Origin: G963668655 sp963668655
GTDB taxonomy: Bacteria > Myxococcota_A > SURF-8
Direction of reading: 5' to 3'
DNA length: 64,000 nucleotides
Assembly: GCA_963668655.2 (NCBI GenBank)
Contig: CAXXPQ010000002.1
Coordinates: 248,001 to 312,000, forward strand
Within the stretch, counting starts at the first letter, position 1; each line of letters begins with the position of its first letter. Both the position numbers and the translations under genes were made by a program. Below are positions 45,518-54,109 of this stretch, piece by piece. Below the pieces are notes generated by a model. It was not told where the DNA came from. It did not search any database and saw only the letters and a program-made list of their open reading frames with translations.

Positions 45518-46429
45518 ATGTACGCACTTCGATCCTTGCGCCTGCTTGTAATCCTTTGCCTTTTCGTTCTGGCGGTCTCCTGCGCCGCGGAAGACGACGA
45601 GGAGACCGATGGAGACGATCCGGACGGCGACAGCCGCTGCTCGGAGGGATTCGCGTGGAATTCGCTTTATGAAATGTGCCTTCCCGTCGAGGCGGACGGA
45701 GATGACGGCGGCCCGGACGGCGATTCGGATGCCTTCGACGGAGACGAGGAATCCATCGACCTGGGCTGTGACGAGAACGACGCCGACCCCCTGCGCGCCA
45801 TGGCCTGCACCATGCTGCGCTACGTCAACCGGGACCGCGCCCTTTTCCCGGAGGAATCCGGCCACGCCGGACCGCTGGTCTGGGACGAGGAAATGTGGAA
45901 CGTGGCCCTGGCGCATTCCCAGGACATGTGCGACCGGCATTTCTTCGACCATTACAATCCGGACGACAAAAGCCCCTTCGACCGTATGGACGACGCCGGC
46001 GTAAGCTATCGTTCCGCCGGGGAAAACATCGCCCTGAACCCGGACATCCTGGACAGCCAGTACCGCTTCATGGCGGAATGCACCTGCAAACAGAACCACC
46101 GCTCGAACTGCCTGAACCCGACCTTCACCCGGGTGGGCATCGGCATCGTGGAATGCCTGAATCCCCTGGACGGTTTCACGGGAAAATATTACTTCGTGAC
46201 GCAAAACTTCCGGGCGCTGATGAACGAATCCATCCAGAGCGTGCCCTACTGCAATATCGCGGGCAACAAGAACCAGTATTGGACGGAGCCCGCCTCCACC
46301 GCTCCGGTCAGCAGCTACTTCGGCCTGGAGGAACCGGACAGCGGCCCGTACACCACCTGCGACGGAACGCCCCCCAGCCGCAAATCGGGACGGCGGGCCG
46401 TGGGAGTCGGGGCCTATCTGGTCAAATAG
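45518..46429 (+). CDS. CAP/SCP-domain lipoprotein with DGD linker
   Basis: 303 aa; ATG at 45518 after CAGGGAG. The signal peptide ends VLAVSC, so it is a lipoprotein. A linker with TDGDDPDGD, then a short segment with two Cys, then PDGDSDAFDGDEES precede the CAP (SCP/PR1-like) domain: MLRYVNRDRALF, LVWDEEMWNVALAHSQDMC, HFFDHYNPDDKSPFDRM, SAGENIALN and VGIGIVEC. The conserved His/Glu residues of the CAP cavity seem present (AHSQDM, GENIA, HFFDH). Bacterial CAP proteins are secreted and of mixed or unknown function. The paired Cys suggest disulfides outside the cytoplasm. Confidence 0.88.
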   Translation: MYALRSLRLLVILCLFVLAVSCAAEDDEETDGDDPDGDSRCSEGFAWNSLYEMCLPVEADGDDGGPDGDSDAFDGDEESIDLGCDENDADPLRAMACTMLRYVNRDRALFPEESGHAGPLVWDEEMWNVALAHSQDMCDRHFFDHYNPDDKSPFDRMDDAGVSYRSAGENIALNPDILDSQYRFMAECTCKQNHRSNCLNPTFTRVGIGIVECLNPLDGFTGKYYFVTQNFRALMNESIQSVPYCNIAGNKNQYWTEPASTAPVSSYFGLEEPDSGPYTTCDGTPPSRKSGRRAVGVGAYLVK

Positions 46430-46616
46430 CCTTTTCCGCCCCGTATCGCGATCGGAGCCGGTCATTCGCGTTCCATAAGGGGGTTAAACGCGCCCGTTCA
46501 CGGTTTTCCCGGCCGTTTCGCAGAAAAAACTACCCGGAACCGAATGCTTTCGGTAATATGGCGACACTTGTTTTCCGGCGCGAGCCGACACATTCGAACT
46601 CCGGGGTCACACGATC

Positions 46617-49013
46617 ATGACGCACCACGCCCACATCCGGCGGGCCATCGTACTGGCCGCTTTCTCCGCCTGCATACTGGCGGCGGAAATCTCGCTGACA
46701 CGCATTTTCAGCGTGATTTTCTGGTACCATTTCGGATTTCTGATCCTCTCCACGGCCATGCTCGGTTTCGGCTTCGGCGGCTTGATCGTTCGGGGGCTGC
46801 ACCGTCGGCTGAAGGACATGGAACCGGACCGCATCCTGGCCCACGGCATGGGAATCGCGGGAGTTTCCCTGGCGTTTTCCCTTTTCGTGCTGACTCACAA
46901 CCATTTCTTTCCGGAATTCGTCCACCAGAATCTGTTGCATCTGGCGCGGCTGGCCTTGGCGGCCCTGGTGCTTTTGCCGCCCTTCCTGGCCATGGGGGCG
47001 GTGGTGCTGTTCATGCTGCAGAAATGGCCGGAACAGGCCGGAAGCCTGTATGCGGCCAACCTGGCCGGATCCGGTCTCGGCTGCCTGCTGGTGCTGTATC
47101 TGCTGGACGCCTCCGGCGGCCTGGCGGCGATCCTCCTGCTCGTCGCCGCCTTTCCCCTGCTGGCGGGCATCTCCGCTTTCGCGACATCCAGACGCGCCGC
47201 CGCCGGTTGGGTTCTGGTCGCCCTCTTGCTCCTGCTGCTGATTCCGGCCAAGGCTTCCCTGTTCCCCCTGGGAAGCCCGGTGCGGAAATACGCCAGTTGG
47301 GCCGGAATGTACGATGTCGTTTTCCAGGACTGGACCAGCCTGTCCAAGGTGGACATTTTCAAGGAAAAGATAGGCACCGACAATCCCCTGCTGGCCGGGG
47401 TGGGACTATGGGGCCTGTCCGCCCGCTGCAAGGCGCGGCTGCCCGAGCGTCTGGGCGTGGTCATCGATTACTGGGCCTACACCACCATCCTGAAGGAAAA
47501 GCCCGATCCGGACGCCTATGATTTCTACGAATGCCTGCCGCTGTACCTGGCCTACAAACTCGTCAAAAACCCCGAAACGCTGATCATCGGCGCCGGGGGA
47601 GGCATGGATATTCGCGGGGCTCTGCGCAGCGGAGCCAGACACATCGACGCAGTGGAGATCAACCCCGCCATCTATCGGGCGATGACGGAAGACCTGGCCC
47701 CCTATTCCGGACACATCTATCACCACGCCCGGGTTTCCGCCCATCTGGCGGAAGGCCGCAGTTTCGTGGAAAGCCGCAAAAAGACATACGATCTCATCCA
47801 GTTGAGCGGCGTGGACACCTACAGCGCCAGCCAGGCCGGGGCCTTCGCGCTTTCGGAAAACTTCCTGTACACCCGGGAGGCCATGGCCACGTATCTGAAA
47901 CATCTTTCTCCGAAAGGCGTACTGACGCTGACCCGTTGGTACATGCCGAGTCCTGAAGGACTTCCGCGCTTTTCCATGCGCCTGTTCTCCCTGGCGGTGG
48001 AATCCCTGGCCGATGCGGGCATCCGCGAACCATGGAAAAACATCCTCTTCGTGCGTTCGGGACTTTATACGGTCATTCTCATCAAGAAAAGTCCCTTCAA
48101 GCACGCGGAAATCCTGAAAATCGAGCGGGAAGCCGAACGCTGGGGCTATGCGTTCCTGTTCCGACCGGACCGGGACACGGAGGAATCCGCCACCTTCACC
48201 GGGTATATCCGCACCGGGGACCGGGAGCGCTGGCTGTCCGACTATCCCTACCTGGTATCCCCCCCCACGGACGACAGCCCGTTCTTCTTCGAACATCGCA
48301 AGCTGCGCAACATCTATAAATTCACGGGATTCATCGACAGCCAGGGTGTGACCGCCATGGACGGCCAGACCGTGCTGATGCTGCTGCTGCTGGAAATGCT
48401 CCTGGTGGCGGCGGGATTGTTCTGGGTTTCCCGACGCATGGAACCCGGCGGAGGGCGTCCGGCCGCATGGATCTATTTCGCCTGCATCGGCCTGGGATTC
48501 ATGCTGACGGAGGTCTGTTATTCACAGAAACTGGTGCTTTTCCTGGGCCATCCCGTCTACGCCCTGTCGGTGGTGCTCTTCTCCATGCTCATTTTCAGCG
48601 GCGCGGGTGCGATGCTGCACCGCCGCATCGCCCGGAAAATCCGCATCCCGAGGCTCCTGGGCGCTTTGTTCCTGCTGTTGACGCTCTGGGCCCTGGGCGG
48701 CCCGGCCCTGCTCCGAGCGGGAATCACCCTGCCGTTCGCATTCAAGACGGCGCTCTCCGTCCTGCTGATCGCTCCGGTGGCCTTCCTGATGGGCCTGGCG
48801 CTTCCGGAAGGATTGGCCCGGCTGCGGGATTCCGGCGAGGAGCAGTTCGGCGTCTACTGGGCCTGGAACGGCGTCGCTTCCGTGACGGCCTCGGTGCTGT
48901 CGGTGATTCTGGCCATCGGGGAGGGATTCACCCTGGTTCTGCTTCTTGCGGCGGCGGCCTATCTGGCGGCGGCGTTCCTTTTGAGCGCTTTCGCGAAGGA
49001 GAAAACCGCATGA
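46617..49013 (+). CDS. Polytopic membrane protein with spermidine-synthase-like domain
   Basis: 798 aa. About six N-terminal membrane helices, a central soluble domain of about 350 residues with a Rossmann methyltransferase/aminopropyltransferase core (TLIIGAGGGMDIRGALRSGA, HIDAVEINPAIYRAM, YDLIQLSGVDTYSA), then about six more helices. The Asp of GGGMD and Glu of VEINP fit S-adenosyl ligand binding. Such fused proteins are common in Deltaproteobacteria and are annotated as spermidine synthase-like, but their substrate is unknown and the catalytic Asp pair of true spermidine synthase is not obvious. The stop overlaps the yjbQ start (ATGA), indicating translational coupling. Confidence 0.85.
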   Translation: MTHHAHIRRAIVLAAFSACILAAEISLTRIFSVIFWYHFGFLILSTAMLGFGFGGLIVRGLHRRLKDMEPDRILAHGMGIAGVSLAFSLFVLTHNHFFPEFVHQNLLHLARLALAALVLLPPFLAMGAVVLFMLQKWPEQAGSLYAANLAGSGLGCLLVLYLLDASGGLAAILLLVAAFPLLAGISAFATSRRAAAGWVLVALLLLLLIPAKASLFPLGSPVRKYASWAGMYDVVFQDWTSLSKVDIFKEKIGTDNPLLAGVGLWGLSARCKARLPERLGVVIDYWAYTTILKEKPDPDAYDFYECLPLYLAYKLVKNPETLIIGAGGGMDIRGALRSGARHIDAVEINPAIYRAMTEDLAPYSGHIYHHARVSAHLAEGRSFVESRKKTYDLIQLSGVDTYSASQAGAFALSENFLYTREAMATYLKHLSPKGVLTLTRWYMPSPEGLPRFSMRLFSLAVESLADAGIREPWKNILFVRSGLYTVILIKKSPFKHAEILKIEREAERWGYAFLFRPDRDTEESATFTGYIRTGDRERWLSDYPYLVSPPTDDSPFFFEHRKLRNIYKFTGFIDSQGVTAMDGQTVLMLLLLEMLLVAAGLFWVSRRMEPGGGRPAAWIYFACIGLGFMLTEVCYSQKLVLFLGHPVYALSVVLFSMLIFSGAGAMLHRRIARKIRIPRLLGALFLLLTLWALGGPALLRAGITLPFAFKTALSVLLIAPVAFLMGLALPEGLARLRDSGEEQFGVYWAWNGVASVTASVLSVILAIGEGFTLVLLLAAAAYLAAAFLLSAFAKEKTA

Positions 49014-49429
49014 CCGCCTTTCACGACCACGTTTCCGTCCGCACGACGGCGGCCATCGATATTCTGGATATCACCGAACACGCCGCGGAGGCGGTGCGGA
49101 AAAGCCGTGTCCGCAACGGACAACTCTGCATCTTCATCGGCGGGTCCACCGGATCGGTCACCACCATCGAGTACGAACCCGGGGTGGTTCGGGATCTTCG
49201 CCGCACCCTGGAGAAAATCGCCCCCCGCGACGCCGCCTACGAACACGACAAAGCCTGGGGCGACGGCAACGGCTACAGCCACGTTCTGGCCGCGCTTCTG
49301 GGGCCTTCGCGGGTCTTTCCCATCCTGGACGGACGCCTGCCGCTGGGAACCTGGCAGCAGATTGTTCTGGTGGATCTGGACAACAAGCCCCGGGAGCGCA
49401 GAATCCTGTTCCAGATCGTCGGCGAATAG
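49010..49429 (+). CDS. yjbQ: YjbQ/UPF0047 family protein
   Basis: 139 aa; ATG at 49010 overlaps the previous stop and follows GAAGGAG. Contains the family signature in YSHVLAALLGPSRVFPILDG and LGTWQQIVLVDLD, and starts with the usual HDHVSVRTTAAIDILDITE. YjbQ proteins have weak thiamine phosphate synthase activity in vitro; their real role is unsettled. Cytoplasmic. Coupled to the membrane protein upstream and followed five bases later by a small lipoprotein gene. Confidence 0.93.
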   Translation: MTAFHDHVSVRTTAAIDILDITEHAAEAVRKSRVRNGQLCIFIGGSTGSVTTIEYEPGVVRDLRRTLEKIAPRDAAYEHDKAWGDGNGYSHVLAALLGPSRVFPILDGRLPLGTWQQIVLVDLDNKPRERRILFQIVGE

Positions 49430-49434
49430 CCCCC

Positions 49435-49884
49435 ATGAAATTGCAGAAACCCCTTCTATTTCTGCCGATTTGCCTGTTCTCGACGCTCTTGTTCCTCCAT
49501 GCCTGCAACACCGACTGCAACCTGATCTACGCCGAATATCGGTTTTCCGGCGCGGTTTCGTACGATTCTCATCTGGGCGGTCCCATCGAGATCCGCGTCT
49601 GTCCCCGATCCGGCGTCTTTTGCGGCAATTCGCTGTTCATCGTCGGAACCGACCTGAAATGTACGGGAAAAACCACGCTGGAATCTCCGGGAAGTTTCAA
49701 TATTCAGGCCGCCGTCAACGGAACGCCGGATGTCGATATCGTGGCGTTTTGCGACGAGAATCTGAACGGCCGCTGCGATGGAAACGACGCGGGTGGCATT
49801 CTCACCGTACCGGCGGGCGACCACGACGGACTGGAGTTGACGCTTGCCGCCGGTTTCTGCCCGGACGGGCATTTCGACGAGTGA
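49435..49884 (+). CDS. Small lipoprotein, function unknown
   Basis: 149 aa; starts five bases after the yjbQ stop, with no clear ribosome binding site, so probably coupled. The signal peptide ends LLFLHAC. The mature part is a small beta-rich domain with several Cys (NTDCN, VCPRSGVFCG, FCDENLNGRCDG) and a DENLNGRCDGND segment resembling a calcium-binding loop followed by a transthyretin-like beta sandwich. Third gene of the 46617-49884 unit; convergent with apaG, 13 bp away. Confidence 0.75.
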   Translation: MKLQKPLLFLPICLFSTLLFLHACNTDCNLIYAEYRFSGAVSYDSHLGGPIEIRVCPRSGVFCGNSLFIVGTDLKCTGKTTLESPGSFNIQAAVNGTPDVDIVAFCDENLNGRCDGNDAGGILTVPAGDHDGLELTLAAGFCPDGHFDE

Positions 49885-49897
49885 AAACGGTCGCCAG

Positions 49898-50302
49898 TCA
49901 GTGGATCTGCTCGGGTTCGGAAAGTACGAATTCGTTGATGTGGGCGTGGAAGTTCTCTCCGTCATCCGTCACCATATGATAAGCGCCCTGCATGGTTCCA
50001 AAGGGCGTCTGCAACGGACAAACGCTTGAATACTCGAAGGAATTTCCGGGAAGAATGCGGGGCTGAACGCCCACGACGCCGAAACCCTGCACCTCCCGGG
50101 TCCGTCCCCATGCGTCGTTTATCAACCAACGGCGACTGACCAGCTTGGCGGCTTCCGTCCGTCGATTCGTGATTCGCACGGTATAGGCGAACATCCAGAC
50201 CCGATGGGCCGGATCGGAACCTTTCTCCAGAAGTTCGCAGGCGGTTTCGATCAAAATCCCGTTGGTTTCCGTGCGGTTCGGAAATATCTGCTCCGTCGTC
50301 AT
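49898..50302 (-). CDS. apaG: ApaG family protein
   Basis: 134 aa from the ATG at 50302 (AAAGGTG upstream); a TTG at 50323 is less likely. Single fibronectin-III-like ApaG/DUF525 domain: RVWMFAYTVRITNRR, LVSRRWLINDAWG, VVGVQPRILPGNSFEYSS and CPLQTPFGTMQGAYHMV are all typical. Often linked to Ap4A hydrolase ApaH elsewhere; the biochemical role is uncertain. Confidence 0.95.
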   Translation of the reverse strand: MTTEQIFPNRTETNGILIETACELLEKGSDPAHRVWMFAYTVRITNRRTEAAKLVSRRWLINDAWGRTREVQGFGVVGVQPRILPGNSFEYSSVCPLQTPFGTMQGAYHMVTDDGENFHAHINEFVLSEPEQIH

Positions 50303-50450
50303 CACCGGTTCACCTTTTCTCAAACAGGGGCCTCACCCTTGCATCCCGGAAAACGGGGAAGGACGATTTCGCCTTCTCGTTTCTCTTGTAAAAGATGGAA
50401 GAAGCACCGGGTCTATTCCGGAGGATGGAGGCTTTTTCCTTTGACTTTCC

Positions 50451-50480
50451 TTGGACAGCCAGAGATCGGTCCATTATAAT
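50451..50480 (+). promoter_or_regulatory. Promoter of the MaoC-like gene
   Basis: TTGGAC (50451-50456), an 18-bp spacer and TATAAT (50475-50480), 61 bp before the ATG at 50542 and inside the over-extended frame, supporting the shorter start. Confidence 0.65.
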
Positions 50481-50541
50481 CCGACCGAATTCTTGTTCCC
50501 GTTGGATCTCGCTCCCGCTCACTCTGGAAAAGGATGTTGTC

Positions 50542-51456
50542 ATGCCCGAAGAAAAAAGCCCCACCCAGCGGATTATTGTGGAAAAAAGAGGCTCGGCCGC
50601 CTACCTGCTTCTGCGCGGTTTTCTGCGCGGACTGGGACGGCCCCAGGGAAAGCGCCTGGACGGACTGGCCGGAGATCCGCCCCTGCTTCTGGCTGAAACG
50701 CCCCGCTTCACCTACGATCCCCGGCGCATCCGGCAATTTCGGGAGGTCTGCGGCTATACGGAAGGCGACGCAGAGGTTCCTGTCGTGTATTCCGAGATCC
50801 TTTTCGTCGCCCCCCTGGCGGAGATGATCGTCCACCCGAGTTTCCCGCTCAGCCCGCTGGGCCTGATCCACATCCGCCAGCGCATCACCCAGCATCGCGC
50901 CATTCGGCCGGGTGAGGAGGCCTCGCTCTCCTGCCGGATTTCCGAGATGCGGGAAACCGAACGGGGCATCGAACTGGACGCCCGCATGGAAATCCTGGCG
51001 AAAGGCGAATGCGTCTGGGAAGGGCTGGCCACGTTTTTAAGCCGCAACGAGGACACGCGAAGCGGCAAGTCGCGCACAAGGCGCAGCGGAGACCGCCCCG
51101 CACCTCCGGAACCCATGGCCTCCACCCACCTGGAGGGCGACACGGGACGGAGATACGCCGCCGTTTCCGGAGACTACAATCCCCACCACCTCTGGCCCTG
51201 GTCGGCGAAACTTCTGGGGTACAAGCGCCCCATCGCCCATGGCATCTGGACCCTGGCCCACGCCCTGGCCGTATTGGAAAGGGAAACGGAAATCGCCTAT
51301 CCCTGCGAGATCGACGCCCATTTCAAGCGGCCGATCTTCATGCCGGGCGATATCGCGCTGTCCTGGGAAAAACGAGAAGGCGGCTTTTCCTACGAGGTCC
51401 GGGATCCGAATAGCGGCGCGCCGCATCTTGTGGGAAACGTGAGCTTCACCGAGTAA
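50542..51456 (+). CDS. MaoC-like hot-dog dehydratase family protein
   Basis: 304 aa from the ATG at 50542, preceded by GGAAAAGGATG. The C-terminal half is a MaoC hot-dog domain with the hydratase motif region YAAVSGDYNPHHLWPWSAKLLG, where Asp and His of D-x-NPxH are the catalytic pair, then IAHGIWTLAHALAVLE. The N-terminal half looks like a second, degenerate hot-dog domain (YSEILFVAPLAEMIVHP). Such two-domain proteins hydrate or dehydrate acyl thioesters in fatty acid or polyketide metabolism. Substrate unknown. Single gene, convergent with the histidine kinase operon. Confidence 0.88.
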   Translation: MPEEKSPTQRIIVEKRGSAAYLLLRGFLRGLGRPQGKRLDGLAGDPPLLLAETPRFTYDPRRIRQFREVCGYTEGDAEVPVVYSEILFVAPLAEMIVHPSFPLSPLGLIHIRQRITQHRAIRPGEEASLSCRISEMRETERGIELDARMEILAKGECVWEGLATFLSRNEDTRSGKSRTRRSGDRPAPPEPMASTHLEGDTGRRYAAVSGDYNPHHLWPWSAKLLGYKRPIAHGIWTLAHALAVLERETEIAYPCEIDAHFKRPIFMPGDIALSWEKREGGFSYEVRDPNSGAPHLVGNVSFTE

Positions 51457-51484
51457 GAATTCCCCCGCCGTTTCTGGGGTCGAT

Positions 51485-53230
51485 TTATGAATCCCGAGGC
51501 GTTCCGGATGTTTGGGGACCGTCCGAGGGCTCTCCTTCGTCCGTCCGTACGGACGTCTCGGACGATTCGCCGTCCTCCCGGGAAACGCTTCGTTCTCCAT
51601 CCGGCGCATCCAATTCGGACGCCGTTTCGGCCTCCGGCGTCGTCTCGGGTTCGGCAGCCTCGTCCTTCTCCACCGCCTCGGGCAGGAGAATGGTAAAGGT
51701 CGCTCCTTCGCCGGGCTGGCTGCTGACCTCCAGCGTTCCTCCGAAACCGTCGATGATCTTGTCGCAGACCGAAAGCCCCAGGCCGGTGCCCTGGCCGGGC
51801 TCTTTGGTGGTGTAAAACGGATCGAAAATCCGCGCCTGCACCTCCTCGCTCATTCCGCCGCCGTGGTCCATGACGGAAATCACGATCAGGCTTTCCCCCG
51901 GCCAGAATTTGTCGGCGGCTTCCCGGTACGTCAACGAGGGATCGAACAGCACCCGCTCCAGGAAAACGGAAATGTCCCCCTCTTCCTCCATGCTGTGCGA
52001 GGCGTTCAAAAAGAGATTGACCAGAACCTGCTGTATCTGATGGGCGTCCGCGTCGGTGAGTGCGGGCCGGTGGTGGGAGGTGAAATCGAAACGGATGCGC
52101 TTGAACTGCTTCTGGGGCTGGAGCAGTTCGACGGTCTCCTCGATCACGCGGTTGAGATCCAGGCGCTCGATGCGCTCTTTCTGGGGACGGGAATAGTCCA
52201 GCAATCCCTTGATGATCTGATGGATGCGCGTCACGTCCGTTTCGATGCGCCGCAAAAAATCCTGTTCCGTTTCCCGATCGAGTCCCCCGCGCTGAAGCAG
52301 ATCCACGTATCCCAGAATGGCGGAAAGCGGATTGCCTACCTCGTGGGCGACGCCGGCGGCCAGCCGACCGATGGAAGCCAGCTTTTCCGAGCGGATCAAC
52401 CCGCGTCGGGTGAGTTCCAACTCCTCGTTGACATCCAGCAGTTCCTCGATCTGTTCGCTCATGTGCAGTTCGTGCTCGGCCAGCTGCTGGGCCATCCGGT
52501 TGAAACGGTGGGCCAGTTTTCCGAATTCGTTGCGCTCTTCCTCCGGCAGCGCCAGATCGCGCTCTCCGGCCATGATCCGTCGCACGGCCACGTTCAGGTT
52601 TCGTACCGGGCGCAACACCATCTGCGCCATAATCAGGGCGCCGAAAAGAATGACGATCAGCGCATATCCCGCCGCGATGCCCACGATCAGCCGACCGCTG
52701 ATAAGCGGAGCAAGCTGTTCGGAAACCACCGGAACCACCATCTGCACCGAACCGGTGGACACGCCGTTGATCGTCCACGGAAAGATCACCACCAGCATTT
52801 CGTCCCCGCTTCCGGGATCGTCCATGCGCAGGACGTCCTGCTTGAGCGTGGGTAGGGAGATGTTGCGGTTGAAAACCTTGGAATAGGGCCAGCGATTCTT
52901 TTCCAGCGTGCTCCAGATCACCTGTCGCCGAAGATCGAAGAAGCTGATGGAATGCACCACGCCTCGGAAGTAGAAATCATCGGAAACCCGTTCCGCCAAT
53001 CGCTGAAGCCCCTGCGATCCGGCGGCGACTTCCGCCTCGGTGGGTTTCTGCAACGCCTTTTCCATCAGGGACGCCGCCACGATCACCAGCCGTTCCTTTT
53101 CCTCCACCAGATAGCTTCGAGCCAGGTACGTCACCAGGAAACCCATCAGCAGCATGGCCGTAACGACCAGAAGCGAGATCGCCGCCACGATCTGGAAACG
53201 TATGGAGGATAGGAAACCGGTATTCTTCAT
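51485..53230 (-). CDS. Membrane sensor histidine kinase
   Basis: 581 aa. Two membrane helices (about 13-36 and 181-203) flank a periplasmic sensor region of about 140 residues, then HAMP (about 204-255), a coiled segment, HisKA with phospho-acceptor His near 296 in AHEVGNPLSAILGYVDLL, and HATPase_c with NLFLNASHSM and GGGMSEEVQARIFDPFYTTK, GTGLGLSV. A long acidic Ser/Glu-rich tail of about 75 residues follows the kinase core and has no domain similarity. It is the last gene of the pilS-pilR-pilD unit, six bases after pilD. No response regulator of its own is adjacent; PilR is the nearest candidate. Confidence 0.92.
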   Translation of the reverse strand: MKNTGFLSSIRFQIVAAISLLVVTAMLLMGFLVTYLARSYLVEEKERLVIVAASLMEKALQKPTEAEVAAGSQGLQRLAERVSDDFYFRGVVHSISFFDLRRQVIWSTLEKNRWPYSKVFNRNISLPTLKQDVLRMDDPGSGDEMLVVIFPWTINGVSTGSVQMVVPVVSEQLAPLISGRLIVGIAAGYALIVILFGALIMAQMVLRPVRNLNVAVRRIMAGERDLALPEEERNEFGKLAHRFNRMAQQLAEHELHMSEQIEELLDVNEELELTRRGLIRSEKLASIGRLAAGVAHEVGNPLSAILGYVDLLQRGGLDRETEQDFLRRIETDVTRIHQIIKGLLDYSRPQKERIERLDLNRVIEETVELLQPQKQFKRIRFDFTSHHRPALTDADAHQIQQVLVNLFLNASHSMEEEGDISVFLERVLFDPSLTYREAADKFWPGESLIVISVMDHGGGMSEEVQARIFDPFYTTKEPGQGTGLGLSVCDKIIDGFGGTLEVSSQPGEGATFTILLPEAVEKDEAAEPETTPEAETASELDAPDGERSVSREDGESSETSVRTDEGEPSDGPQTSGTPRDS

Positions 53231-53236
53231 GATCGC

Positions 53237-54109
53237 TCAGTACGCCCCCATGCATTGGGTCAGCCATCGATAATAAACGGTTCCGAAGAAGAGAAACTCC
53301 AGGGCCGCCAGGGAAAGAAAGGGACCGAAGGGAATCGCCGCCAGCCGCAGCGGAACTTCCTCTCTCGAAACGGGGCGCTCCCCGTCCTCCCATTCCTCCG
53401 GGTCCGGAAGAGGAGCTTCCTTCCGCATCAAACCGAAACCCATGGTAATCACGGCGAAGATCACGCCCTGGACCGATCCGGCCAGAAGCACGAAGGGAAT
53501 GGACTGCCAGCCCAGGAACGCGCCGATCATGGCCAGCAGTTTGGCGTCTCCCATGCCCATACCTTCCCGCTTGGTAAGAAAGAAATACCCGTAGGCGATC
53601 ACGGCGATGAGGCCGAAACCCAGAACCGCCCCGATGAGCGAATCCTGCCAGGTCACCGAACGGGTGAAGAAACTGACGCCCACGCCCAGAAGCGCGCCCG
53701 GAATGGAGATTTCGTTCGGGATGATCTGGTAGGGAATATCGATGAACGTGACGGCGATGAGCGCCGCGACGAAGACGAAATAGACGCCCAGTTCCGGAGT
53801 GAGGCCGAAACGATAGTAGCAGGCCACCGCCAGCACGCCGCTCAGAAGTTCCACCAGGGGATACTGGATGGAGATCGGCGTCCGGCACTTGCGGCATTTT
53901 CCCGCCAGAAAGATATAGGAAAGCAGGGGAATGTTGTCGTACCAGCGAAGGACGTATCCGCATTTCGGACAGCGGGAAGCCGGTCGGACAATGGACATCC
54001 CTTTCGGCAGGCGCAAGATCACCACGTTCAGAAAGCTTCCGATGGAAATCCCGAACAGAAACGAGAAAACGACACTGACGATTTCGATGGTGTGGCCGAT
54101 CCCGTTCAT
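53237..54109 (-). CDS. pilD: Type IV prepilin peptidase / N-methyltransferase
   Basis: 290 aa, polytopic inner-membrane aspartic protease that cleaves and methylates type IV pilins and type II secretion pseudopilins. N-terminal methyltransferase region with GSFLNVVILRLPKG and two CXXC pairs (CPKC 47-50, CRKC 72-75), then peptidase helices with catalytic Asp124 (TFIDIPYQIIPN) and Asp188 (GMGMGDAKLLAMIGAFLG). Overlaps the pilR stop by four bases. Confidence 0.97.
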   Translation of the reverse strand: MNGIGHTIEIVSVVFSFLFGISIGSFLNVVILRLPKGMSIVRPASRCPKCGYVLRWYDNIPLLSYIFLAGKCRKCRTPISIQYPLVELLSGVLAVACYYRFGLTPELGVYFVFVAALIAVTFIDIPYQIIPNEISIPGALLGVGVSFFTRSVTWQDSLIGAVLGFGLIAVIAYGYFFLTKREGMGMGDAKLLAMIGAFLGWQSIPFVLLAGSVQGVIFAVITMGFGLMRKEAPLPDPEEWEDGERPVSREEVPLRLAAIPFGPFLSLAALEFLFFGTVYYRWLTQCMGAY

